Part shown: piece by piece, positions 1 to 11,300 of the stretch
Numbering within the stretch: position 1 is the stretch's first letter
Layout: each line of letters starts with the position of its first letter
Assembly (NCBI RefSeq): GCF_000972845.2
Contig: NC_040012.1
Span: 9,713,552-9,777,551, forward strand
Length of the DNA: 64,000 nt
Source: Larimichthys crocea
Taxonomy: Eukaryota; Chordata; Actinopteri; Sciaenidae
Direction: 5' to 3'
Notes under the pieces: generated by a model
Databases searched by the model: none
What the model was told of the DNA's origin: nothing
The model's input: only the letters and a program-made list of their open reading frames with translations
Position numbers and translations under genes: made by a program

Positions 1-787
1 AATAACAGAAACAAACAAAAACCATAAAAGTATATCAAATTACAAGAATGCAACATTAAAAACAGGTTAAAATAGGACAATGCAATTAAATCAGATGGAA
101 AAGGCTATTTTAAACAGGTGGGTTTAAAGTGAAGACTTGCATTGTATTTATTTTTATGGCACCTTTCATACAGAATTGTAGCCCAAAGTGCTTCACAGAG
201 CAGAGTGAAAACAGAAATAGACAACAACTAACTAGTTCTTAAGGCAACAGAGCAGTTGCATGAAAAACTAGAGATTAGAAGAAAAGTAAAAACGCATAAA
301 ACTACAACAACAAAACTAATAAGAAGTCAAATTAAGACCTATATGATAAAAAACATAATTTAAGAACAGTTGCAGTAAAAGTAGATAAGAGTTGTACAGT
401 AAATAAGCACCAGAGATAAAAGTAACAGGGAGTGATCAGGACCTAAAAACTCAGCAGTGAATGGTCAGGCACCTTAGGTCAAAGCCTGGCTAAAGAGGTA
501 TGTTTTAATTTGTTTTTTAAAAATGTCTACAGAGGTGCAGTCAGATTTTTAGAAATATGGTCAGTTTCTGTTTCTCTGCAACAGTGCTGCAATGTGCATC
601 GTTATAAGCAGCGATAGACCTTTTTCCACAGCAGCCATTTTGACATGACATAGTAGGGTTTTTCACTGGTACTAATTAAGGTCCTGTCCCATATTAGTGC
701 AGCAGAGACTTTCCAGTGAGCCAACATGGACCACAGCAGCACCCTGACTCTGTTAGACCTGAATGGAACGGGTCCTTAATTAGTATC

Positions 788-1888
788 CAGGTACGATTTA
801 AAGGTCCAGTGTGTAGAATTAAATGGTATCGAGCACTGAGTCTGAAGATCCCTGCGAAACCCCCATATAGAGCCAGTTTTTAGTTTGTCTCAGCAGTCTC
901 TGTAGATAATAAACACTCATTCTAACACAAACAATGATATTTTAAAGGCGATTATACACAAATCAAAACATAGTTATGAATATGAGGACCCTGACGAAGA
1001 GAAGAGTGTTTACAAGGGAGAGGGCAGAAGGGGATTAGGACAATGTTCTCACTGGATGCAATCCTGATCCCTGTGCTTTACTGCGTCTCACCAGCTTAGG
1101 CCAGATTAAGCCAGAGGTCTTAGTGTCTGAGTGAGATGGACAGAGAGGAAGACTAGTGACAGACGTGGATTCATTTGTGATTGTATATGCTCCTTGATGA
1201 ATTCCCATGCAATACAATGGATTAAACACATTGGTAAATGGACTTTGTACAGCAAAACATAGGCCACAATATATGTACATGCCAGTCCGGGTTACCAACA
1301 AGCTTTTGACGCGTTGCACGTGGTCGGGGCGCTCATTACAGACTCACAAGGATAAAAATGATCAAAGCTCTCAGTGTGAGCATCATCTAACTTCAGCTCA
1401 CAAAGCCACAGAGTTAAAGTACAACGTTAGCTGATAAAGCATGATGATGAACTGATTGGCTGTAGCTCATCAGGGAAGTTGAAGATATTCACAGTAATAA
1501 TACTTTGCCTGCCCTCCTGTCAAGGATTGTTTTGCTTCTAGGTATTATTGTAGTCTTGTCGTGCTTGGCAGCAGGCACAGACAGTCCCTTTGGTTGTATC
1601 GGTTCACTGCAGGGCCTTCAATTTTTGGCTTTTTTGGGCAAGGCTGGTAAATTATTAAAAAGACAACAAGGGAGTAGAGTTTCTGAATCATTCACACTGA
1701 CAGCTTTAGAACTTCCACCTGGTAATTTAAAACCTGATACACTGACTTGTGGTTATAGAAATTCAAAGTGTATATTGATATAACTACAAATGATCAGTCT
1801 CTAGATGGACATTAACTACAGACACAGACAATAGTAGTGTGAATTGGTGACTGGGTCTTTTCAGTCTGGACTCTGGCTTTGAAACTAA
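788..1888. mobile_element. Transposon-like element, copy 1 (AAAGGTCCAGTGTGTAG family), interrupted by the gap
   Basis: Begins with the terminal motif AAAGGTCCAGTGTGTAG, common in percomorph genomes. The first 200 bases match 7118-7335 in the same orientation, whereas 985-1888 matches 7335-8268 in reverse complement. The copy runs directly into the 10-N gap. Relative to the second copy it lacks single bases at several short runs. No intact transposase is visible; the short ORF at 1505-1783 matches the non-coding element interior. Confidence 0.65.
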
Positions 1889-1898
1889 NNNNNNNNNN
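1889..1898. other. Assembly gap (10 Ns)
   Basis: A run of ten N marks a scaffold join. The sequence on its left is the end of a transposon-like copy and the sequence on its right is a different repeat, so the join is not supported by the surrounding sequence. Confidence 0.99.
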
Positions 1899-2003
1899 AA
1901 CCTTTATTGTCCTGTGGCGGGGAAAATTGCATTTTGAAGCCCAGGTAATAAAACTGAACTGGCTTCGTGACTTCAAACAATAGCAGTACAGAAGAAAACA
2001 AGG

Positions 2004-2240
2004 AATAGACTTTTTTCACAGCAGCTACTTTGACATGAAATAGTAGGGTCAACACAGGTGTTACCAATGATACTAATTAAGGACCCGTTCCATTCAGGTC
2101 TAACCGAGTCAGGGTGCTGCTGTGGTCCATGTTGGCTCACTGGAAGTCTCTGCTGCACTATATGGGACAGGACCTTAATTAGTACCATGAAAAACCCTAC
2201 TATGTCATGTCAAAACGCTGCTGTGGAAAAAGGTCTATCG
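2004..2240. mobile_element. Complete short palindromic MITE
   Basis: The left end 'aatagacttttttcacagc' and the right end 'gctgtggaaaaaggtctatcg' are inverted repeats of each other over about 40 bases, and an inner pair around 'tactaattaagg' is also inverted. The interior has no ORF, as expected of a non-autonomous DNA transposon. Related copies lie at about 613-790 (truncated), 9930-9966 (end only) and 57102-57295. Confidence 0.7.
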
Positions 2241-2744
2241 CTGCTTATAACGATGCACATTGCAGCCTGTTACTTAAGAGTTATCTTGAAAACGAAACTG
2301 ACCATATTTCTAAAAATCTGACTGCACCTCTGTAGACATTTAAAAAAAAACAACTTAAGACATACTTCTTTAGCCAGGCTTTGACCTAAGGTGCCTGACC
2401 ATTCACTGCTGAGTTTTTAGGTCCTGTCACTCCCTGTACTTTGTCTCTGGTGCTTATTTACTGTACAGTCTTATCTACTTTTACTGCAACTGTTCTTAAT
2501 TATGCTTTTTTTTTACCCTATAGATCTTAATTTGACTTCTTATTTGTTCGTTGTTGTAGTTTTTGCATTTTATTCTTCTAATCTCTGTTTTTCATGCAAC
2601 TGCTCTTTTACCTTAAGAACTAGTTAGTTGTTGTCTATTTCTGTTTTCACTCTCCTCTGTGAGGCACTTTGGGCTACAGTTCTGTATGAAAGGTGCCATA
2701 AAAAATAAATACAATGCAAGTCTTCACTTTAAACCCACCTGTTT

Positions 2745-3113
2745 AAAGTAGCCTTTTCCATCTGATTCAATTGCATTGTCCTATTTTAAAGATTTTAAAT
2801 GTTGCTTGTAATTTGATAACTTTGATGGTCTTTTTGTTTGTTTCTGTTATTTGCTGTCTACTCTCATTTATTGTAGGTGTCCTTTGGTGACAGAAAGGCG
2901 CCTTAAAATAAAATGTTATTATTATTAAAGTAGCCTTTTCCATCTGATTCAATTGCATTGTCCTATTTTAACCTGTTTTAATGTTGCATTCTTGTAATTT
3001 GATTACTTTATGGTTCTTTTTGTTTGTTTCTGTTATTTGCTGTCTACTTCATTTATTGTAAGGTGTCCTTTGGTGACAGAAAGGCGCCTATGAATAAAAT
3101 GTATTATTATTTA
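2745..3113 (+). repeat. Imperfect direct tandem duplication (about 180 bp x 2)
   Basis: 2745-2925 is repeated at 2926-3113, starting both times with 'taaagtagccttttccatc' and ending in AATAAAATG plus ATT repeats. The copies differ by small indels. The opposite arm at 1-120 contains this stretch only once. Confidence 0.8.
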
Positions 3114-3299
3114 AAGTATAAAGTTTTTATGCATTTAAAGCCATTTCCAGGTTAGTTGATATATTTTATATCTATAATTATACCTGCATGTGCACACTGC
3201 CTGGATGTTCTGCTTGCAGACTTGAGCTTGTGTATCTCTGAACACTCAGCTTGTCTGTGACTTGTTTAACTTCTGCTGGGCTCATGTGACTGGCTGTCA

Positions 3300-3362
3300 C
3301 ATGATAGAGCGTGACGCCGTGTTGTAGTCGGTCAGCTGTTCGCTCAGGACAGTAGCTTGGGG
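3300..3362 (+). promoter_or_regulatory. ATP6V1H: Probable promoter and non-coding exon 1 of ATP6V1H
   Basis: A short CpG-containing stretch with a CAGGACAGTAGCTTGGG exon end is followed by a good donor, GTGAGTG, at 3361. The next spliced segment would be the 5' UTR before the ATG at 4023-4028. The region 3400-3800 is CpG-richer than its surroundings, as is usual around a housekeeping promoter. The exon start is not determined. Confidence 0.4.
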
Positions 3363-4022
3363 TGAGTGATTCAACGCTGTTTTACTGCCGGTATTTCTTC
3401 ATTAGAAGACAAAATAACGTGCATGATTTGTCTTAATCTGTCTTCATCACCTGTGTGTCCTTGTTGTCGTGTTGTCGTCGACAGACAGAGCGGACTCGAA
3501 GCTATGTTAGCGCGGCTAGCTTACGTTTGCATCCTCGGCTTGTTCTGCCAGTTGCTACCCGTGTTAACATAATTTCACACGTTTGGGTGTGTTTACATTT
3601 AGCACACTCCTAAATACAGCTTATATCACAGGTTGTGTATCGCGTTGTTTCGTCGTAGAAAGACCCTTGTGACATGTCGTGACATTGCGACTAAAGCTAG
3701 TTATCGAAGCTAGCGTGACCTGCTACCAACGGTTACAGAATCACGACCGTTTGTCAGCTCGCGAACTAACGTCTGAATTAAACGTTAAAATTTAAATATT
3801 TGTTTGATATTTCAGCCTCATGTCCAATTAAATGTTAAATTACTTGTAGGTCTAAAGTTCATATATATAGCTATTCGCTTTCCTCTTGGTGACAGCTGTG
3901 TAATGTTTGTTTAACTTTTATTTCAGCTAGTGTCTCTGACGTTGACCACTTGTTGTGCTCATGTCTTCCCATCCAGTCGCAGTTTCTGTCTTTGACATTA
4001 GACTGTGGTGATTTATAAGTTC

Positions 4023-6849
4023 ATGATGGATATCCGCGGGGCTGTGGTGCTGCAGTCCCCACCAACATCATTGCTGCAAAGGCAGCTGAGGTGCGGGCCA
4101 ATCTGGTGAACTGGCAGTCCTACCTGCAGTAAGTATTCAATTACAACAGCCACATCATGTTAATATACTGCTCATTAGACACCTGATTAGGTGCATCTAA
4201 ACACACCACACATTCATACACTGACTGGCTGCCATGCAAGCACATTTTATATATCATAAATATATCATAGATATATTTATGCATAGGGGGTGGGACAAGG
4301 GAAAAATGGCATTTTAAGGGGGTACTCCAGACTTATTTGGTATTGTTAAAACTCCTTTCAAGCATTGTTTTCTCTCAGTTTTTTAGACTTGGTCTCAAGA
4401 CAAGTAAATTTACTCAGAAACTACATGTTAGTATTTTGTATGTGCATTATTCAAAATTTGATGGGTGGGAAGTAAAATGTCCTCCAATTCTGGAATGACG
4501 TATGATGTGTGTGTATATATACACACACATTCATACACCAATCGCATTCGGCGTCTTGCTCAAGGCACCTCGACACGCGACCGGAGGAACCAGGGATCGA
4601 ACCGTCGATCATCTGATAATACAACAGAATTGCCATTGCATTTATGAAGCTTATAAATGTTTGTTTGTCCACACCATTTACATTCTGCTTCACAAAGTCT
4701 TCTTTCAGTCTCTATTGACATAAGTTAGAACAAAATGCACATATAAGATGCATATTTTTGTTGTGATATTGTATTAAAGTCAGCATCAAATCAAATTTTA
4801 TTTGTGTAGCCCAAAGTCACAAAGTACATTTGCCTCGGAGGGCTTTACAATCTGTGCCGGGAGTGACACCTTCTGTCCTTAGACCCTCGGTTCGAGTTAG
4901 GAAAAAACTTGCCCACAAAAACCCTGTCAAGCAGTTAATCCGTCAGCACATCAACCTTCTGAATATCAGTGTAGAGTGCCCGCTAAAATCAGCTTTGCTC
5001 TAGTTCCTGTGTTGTGATTCACTGTCTTGAGTGATAACTTCCTCTTGAGCCACATTATCATCTCTTTAAAAAATCATCTGCTGACTTGATTCCTTGTTTC
5101 AGTTAGTATGGACATACTATGAGCATGTTCTTACTTAGCTGTCCACCTTTGTGGATCGTACGGTGCGTTTTAACTCGAGCGTGTGGTATTTCCACATTAA
5201 TTTCCATTATGTGCGAGCTGCCTTTGCAGTTTAAAATAGCTGCTTGTGACAAAGTCAAGCCTTCAGTGAGAGGGACAGCAGCTTGTGTGTGCTGATGTCT
5301 TGGTCAAATGGCAAAGAAAGTGTTTTGAATGCCTCATGAATAATCAATAGAAAGATCACTCTTTATTAGCCAACTCACTGTTGGCCAAATGTGTGATGCT
5401 TCTAACATGGCAATGTCCTGATGAATTCTCTTCCAGGAGTCAGATGATTTCATCGGAGGACTGTGAATTCACAAGAAATTTGAAGTGGCCAACTCTGAGG
5501 AGAAAACAGGTCATTCTGACCAATGAAGGACATCAGGTATCTTTTATATTTGATATTTATATCTGTGCATTTTCCTCAAGCAGTTCTCCTTTTAGATTTA
5601 CTTACAGATTTAAACTTGATGTTTAGTTCACAACCTTTCACAACTATGGGACAGAGAGACATTACATTAAGAAGTATATTCTTATACTATCTTTTTTTGG
5701 ATTGTGCCTATGTGTACATACTAATTCGGATACCTGGAGCCTGTACTTTGTGAAATTGTGCTTACGTATGTGTGTTGTGCAGTTCCACTTCAGAAGGCTT
5801 TAAACCACCTACATTTTCCACCTCTCCACCTGCATATACACTATTTATTTTTTTACCCTTTAAACCTGTCACCTCGGTTCATATAAATTTCCTAACTGCC
5901 ACAGTGCTGTGAAATTCCTGTAGGCTGACTTCACAGACACTGTCTGCTTGCTTTTGTGACGTGAGGGAGTTTATGGACTGTTTTTAGAGGCACCAGGAGA
6001 ATAAAAGCCAAGGCAATTTGTTCAATTTATCAATTGGTACATGGATGGTGGTCTTTGTCCTGTGTCTCTGAGATTGTATTTATTTTGTTTTTGCTCAGTG
6101 TGCGAAGACTTTTCTGAACCTGATGGCCCACATCTCCAAGGAGCAGACAGTCCAGTACATCCTGACCCTGATTGATGACACTCTGCAGGTACACACTCAC
6201 ACAGACTCTGGACAAATAGGCATGTACGGTTAAAAAAAAAGCACAGCAGGACCTTGGTCAGAAAACCTGTTAGAATCAACAACGTTTAACCTTCACCAGG
6301 GAAGAGTTTTGATTTAGGTTTCTGTCAGGGCGATGTCATGATTTTTTAAAAGGACACACGAGGAAATAGGACATAATTGTCAATTGAACATTGAGTTCTC
6401 CCTTTTCCTTAGATCTTAGAATAAACTGAGGGTTGTTTATTAATTATTTTATTAAAAACAGAAGATTACATCTTCCAGATTTGGAAAGGTGTTGATTCTC
6501 ACCTAAATTATTAAGCCTTGATTCATTTCTAAGTTCGTTTTTGTGTCCTACAAAATAAATAAGTAGATAAAAATATGCACTTGTGCAAACCTGAGTAATT
6601 ATGCAGAGTTGGACTTCTCTTCTTCTAAAACACATGTATCAGCATGTTTCTTTAGTAAGAAGTTTGTAAAGATCAGTCAGTTTCTCTAGCTGTGCAGAAA
6701 ATTGGATCTTAAGATTTTAAATCAATCGTGTTTCAGGAGAACCATCAGCGCGTGAACATCTTCTTTGATTACCGCTAAAAAGACGAAGAACACGCCTGGT
6801 CCTATTTTCTTCCAATGCTGAATCGTCCGACCTTTTCACCGTCCACATG
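4023..6849 (+). CDS. ATP6V1H: V-type proton ATPase subunit H, first four coding exons only; frame broken by one-base indels
   Basis: Subunit H is the regulatory subunit of the cytosolic V1 sector; it couples V1 to the membrane V0 rotor and silences free V1. Exons are 4023-4128, 5437-5536, 6099-6188 and 6737-6849, all with AG/GT borders. They encode MDIRGAV..., [30 protein letters not shown] and [12 protein letters not shown]...YFLPMLNR, which match the N-terminus of the family. The frame is broken by a missing A after MDIRGAV (about 4048), a missing T in EFIKKF (about 5469), an extra C before the AKKTKN stretch (about 6773) and missing Gs near 6797 and 6829. Residues on both sides of each break stay conserved, which suggests raw long-read error rather than an old pseudogene. 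The remaining exons, coding most of the roughly 480-residue protein, are absent. In human this gene points away from RGS20, but here it has the same orientation. Confidence 0.85.
4527..4612 (-). mobile_element. tRNA-like SINE fragment
   Basis: On the minus strand it holds a B-box-like GGTTCGATCC and the sequence corresponding to 'cttgagcaagacgccgaat', typical of a teleost tRNA-derived SINE. The related plus-strand copy is at 56795-56895. It lies inside the first intron of the ATP6V1H fragment. Confidence 0.6.
4788..4930 (+). repeat. Dispersed teleost repeat fragment
   Basis: Motifs 'ttttatttgtgtagcccaaag', 'gagggctttacaatctgt' and 'aggaaaaaacttgccca' occur in the order found in a very common fish interspersed repeat of unknown class. 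No coding potential. Confidence 0.5.
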
Positions 6850-7117
6850 GTGAGTTAAGAGATAGTAAGCATTTTTCAGAGTATGTTAAATGCAAATATA
6901 TGAGTCACCTAACAACCCAAGCTGTCCCTAAAACATTAGACTTGTTAGTTGTTGCATATAAAATCCAGATTCAGGCCGTATTTTACTATTGATAAATTTA
7001 ATCACTATCATGAGGAACATTGTCAGTGTGTAGACTAAACAAGGTCAGCATACAGTATATTCACACAGGGCTGTGAACTAACAGCAACTTTTGCAGCAGT
7101 AACATCGTCCATGTACG

Positions 7118-8268
7118 ATTTAAAGGTCCAGTGTGTAGAATTAAATGGTATCAAGCACTGAGTCTGAAGATCCCTACGAAACCCCCATATAGAGCCAGTT
7201 TTTAGTTTGTCTCTTCTGGGCTACTGTAGAAACACAGCAGTCGCTGTAGATAATTAACACTCATTCTCACACAAACAATGATATTTTAAAGGCGATTATA
7301 CACAAATCAAAACATAGTTATGAATATGAGTTAGTTTCAAAGCCAGAGTCCAGACTGAAAAGGCCCAGTCACCAATTCACACTACTATTGTCTGTGTCTG
7401 TAGTTAATGTCCATGTAGAGACTGATCATTTGTAGTTTTTCTAGAACCACAAGTCAGTGTATCGGGTTTTAAATTACCAGGTGGAAGTTCTAAAGCTGTC
7501 AGTGTGAATGATTCAGAAACTCTACTCCCTTGTTGTCTTTTTAATAATTTACCAGCCTTGCCCAAAAAAAGCCAAAAAGTGAAGGCCGCTGCAGTGAAAC
7601 CGATACAACCAAAGGGACTGTCTGTGCCTGCTGCCAAAACACAGACAAGACTACAAATAATACCTAGAAGCAAAACAATCCTTGACAGGAGGGCAGGCAA
7701 AGTATTATTACTGTGAATATCTTCAACTTCCCTGATGAGCTACAGCCAATCAGTTACAATCAGCAGCTTTATCAGCTAACGTTGTACTTTAACTCTGTGG
7801 CTTTGTGAGCTGAAGTTAGATGATTGCTCACACTGAAGAGCTTTGATCAGTTTTTATCCTTGTGAGTCTGTAATGAGCGCCCCGACCACGTGCAACGCGT
7901 CAAAAGCTTGTTGGTAACCCGGACTGGCACCACAGTTGCCAGTAGAGTGTCTGTCTATATTAATGGCTGCATGTACATATATGTGGCCATATGTTTGCTG
8001 TACAAAGTCCATTTACCAACGTGTTTTAATCCATTGTATTGCATGGGAATTCATCAAGGAGCATATACAATCACAAATGAATCCACGTCTGTCACTAGTC
8101 TTCCTCTCTGTCCATCTCACTCAGACACTAAGACCTCCTGGCTTAATCTGGCCTAAGCTGGTGAGACGCAGTAAAGCACAGAGGAATCAGGATTGCATCC
8201 AGTGAGAACATTGTCCTAATCCCCTTCTGCCCTCTCCTTTGTAAACACTCTTCTCTTCGTCAGGGTCA
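7118..8268. mobile_element. Transposon-like element, copy 2 (AAAGGTCCAGTGTGTAG family)
   Basis: Starts with AAAGGTCCAGTGTGTAGAA and carries 'cttctgggctactgtagaaa', both typical of a widespread percomorph non-autonomous element. Its body, 7335-8268, is the reverse complement of 985-1888. The short ORFs inside (7404-7700 on minus, 7890-8205 on plus) are not recognisable proteins. It ends about 130 bases before the RGS20 start codon, so it abuts or overlaps the RGS20 5' UTR or promoter. Confidence 0.65.
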
Positions 8269-8399
8269 CTGATGCTTTTTTCCCCTCCTCTCTCTCTGTC
8301 ACAATGTGCTTCTGGAGACACGCCGGGAAAACATAGAGGAAAGGAGCAAGGAGCGTGGATTTCTTATGATCTCAAAGAGACCGGAGCCTCACGTGGCGA

Positions 8400-11300
8400 G
8401 TGAGGCTTCATGGACGGAGCATGCCATGTGCTAGCGCGGTGAGACAGTGGGAGATCAGGCCCACGTCTGCTCTGCGGTGGATCAGACACACCAGGGCCCT
8501 GATGTGGCAGTGGATACGGGGACTGGCCCGGGCCTGCCGGCATAGTGTTGGATACCGCATGAACTACAATGACCAGATCCAAGAAGAACAGGAGATGGTG
8601 TGCCTTGAGGTATGGACTTATTAATATTTTACTGTTTTTGAGGATAGCCTCATTATCACACCACTGATTATTAGTTTTCATTGAACAAATACAGTCAAAA
8701 GTCACAAACCAGTCAAGTAAAACTACTTTAATTTGCTCATGGTACATATTTCAGAAACCTTGTGAATCACAGCACACTAATTGGTGTGTTGCTTGTTTGT
8801 TGTCGCACTAACAAGCTGCAACACATAACCTCAGTCATTAAAATGTTCTGTCAGAAATAAAAGATTTCTAATTTGTATTCGTATAGATCTCCACACATCT
8901 CTTAAATGATCTTTGTTTCATTTCATTAATCACCTACAGAACATAAAATATCCTTCAAACTGTCACTTGTTATTGTTGTTGTTGTTGTCATTGCAACGAG
9001 ATTGCTCCTGTCTGAGCGTCAGCAGCTTTTTTTTTTTTTTTGCTTCTTGCCAAACCTCTATTTAGGGAAGCACTTCCTGTCTGAAGGAGGCTTAAGAAGA
9101 TTAAAAGAAGAAGATAGTGTGTCTTGAAATAGTGTGATACCGGTCATTAGAAATCCTAAACAAAGTTGCAGTCACACAGAAGGTCAAAACACATGACGGG
9201 TTATATGTGTGGATGTCCCGATGCAATATTTAATAGGCAACAAATAAGTGAGGTGTGAGTTCATTCGGTTTCTAAAAATAGTCCAAAGAAGGGATTTTTC
9301 TCGGAGTTCGGCAGCAGAATCATTCTTAGTAAGTGGATAAATAAAGATTTCCGATAGCTCTCTGTAGTAAGGAGAACTATGTTACTATTCGCGGAGGGGA
9401 AGGGAATGTAAGGGAGCCGTGAGGACACAGGAGCTGCTCCCAGAGCTGAGTGGGAGGACAAAGGAGTCAGTTCAGGTCATTAACATATGCATTTCACAGA
9501 AGTGTTGCTTTGCTATACATCTGAAAGCAGAACTGGACTTTTTGTGACCCTCAGACTTTACATTTTATACGACGACTTTTTAAAAAAGACTTCTGGAGTT
9601 CCCCTTTAAGTGGAAAACACACACACGGGTAGATGTTAATATCAAGACTTGCAAACAGGCTTTTATTAGTTTATACACATATATAGACACATTCTCCACA
9701 ACAGACAATATGATATGATATGATATGATATGATATGATATGATATGATATGATATGATATGATATGATATGATATGATGATCAGCTCCATAAAGTGTCC
9801 CATTTTTTAAATGTCATTACATATTGTAGTTCTTATTACACAGTACGCAATGAAGAGCTGACAGGAGAGAGAAAAGGGGGATGTTGTGCAACAAATGTTC
9901 CCAGTCAGACTCAAACCAGAGACACAGCAATAGACCTTTTTCACAGCAGATATTTTGACATGTGACACTGAAGCAAAGGTGTAAATAAAAAGCTCAATGG
10001 TGGCTGTGTTTCATTTATACCAGCTGATTTTTTGGTATTGCACATGCTGGCTCACTGTTTCCATCTGTGCCTTTCATGGTATATATATGTGTGAAAAGGT
10101 TTTTTATATGGTCTTAGATCTCTAGGCCACCAGGACACCTTTTTAGATCAGAGTTTACACTAAATTACAGATTTGATTGAATATCACGCATACAGACACA
10201 TCCACACAAGTCAGCTTTGACACTGATGACCAGTCACGCCCAGTTTTTATTGTATTGCGTTGCCCGTAGATACACATGTATTCATACATCTCTCATTCAT
10301 AATCTTGTCCCCCAGTTTATGATATTTAGTTAAGTTCTTTTTATAGCAGCAATTCTAAACAACTGTGTAATAAATGTCATCCATTCACAGGTCATCGCTT
10401 TAGATTATTATAATTTTATGACCTCTATGACCTTTAAAGATGACTTGTTGTTATACAGTCTAGACATAATTACAGAAATGATAACTGTCGCGTCCTGATA
10501 AAGACTATGTCCCCTAACATTAATTTCAGGGTCCTTGTCAGTAGTCCAAAGAGAGCATTGGTCGACTTATTGATGATCTAAAGAGCTCCTACATACTTGA
10601 AAACTGTACAGATAATCGAAATTATACATGGAGATATGATATGAACATATCCTGACCCTGAGTCCAGGTTCAGTGGAACCCTGGAGCAGTTTAGGAGGTT
10701 CGGTGACTGAACTGATGGAAATGTAATATCAGCTAGACTCCAGTTACCTGCTCACACAGCAAAACAGAGACACTTGAAAAGCTTCTTCCCTCCAGTCAAC
10801 AGGATGGTGAGCTCCTGACATCTGTATATCCTCGTCCTTGTCTCGCACATCGTCCTCGTGAATGTTGCTCTGCACAGTTGCATTCAAGCGTGCACAAAAT
10901 ATAGTCTACCTTAGAAATATGTACATTTTTATATACAGCACATATTTATATTGTTTTATCATGTTGGTAATGTTAATCTAATGACTATTCTTTATTACAC
11001 ACCAACCTTTTTAGCTCGGTCCTGCAGTGCATGAGTAATACATTTAAATCTTGAACCTTAAATCAGTGATGGCATATCTGCCTCAACTATTTCAAACCCA
11101 TTATGTATTTGTTGGATGATGTATGGTGTTGTTATTTGTATTTTTCTGTCCCCTGGAACTGAAATTTATTTAAAATGTTGCAGCAAATATCATTTATAAT
11201 GATGACATTCAAGAAAAAGGTCAGATAGAAATCCTGTGTGTGCAAAGCTACAAAAATGTTTCCCCCTGTGAGGACGCTCTTTAAAACAAGCCCAACTGAA

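Larger units (their letters stand above)
1..3113. repeat. Inverted repeat arms of retroposon-like DNA flanking an assembly gap
   Basis: Positions 1-790 read as the reverse complement of about 2066-3040: a palindromic element, a segment giving 'gcctaaagtgc'-type tails and a stretch with multiple AATAAA-like motifs recur on both sides in opposite orientation. The right arm differs from the left mainly by single-base losses in short runs. The tails at about 2690-2705 and 2895-2925 (reduced 'aaaggcgcc' motif followed by AT-rich ATT repeats) look like the 3' ends of teleost LINE/SINE retroposons. The central part, 790-1888, is a separate element also found at 7118-8268. No gene is seen here. Confidence 0.75.

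Noticed and set aside
7404..7700. 98-codon ORF with a signal-peptide-like start (and its copy at 1505-1783)
   Set aside because: It lies in a repeated element interior, the two copies diverge by frame-breaking indels, and there is no family resemblance.
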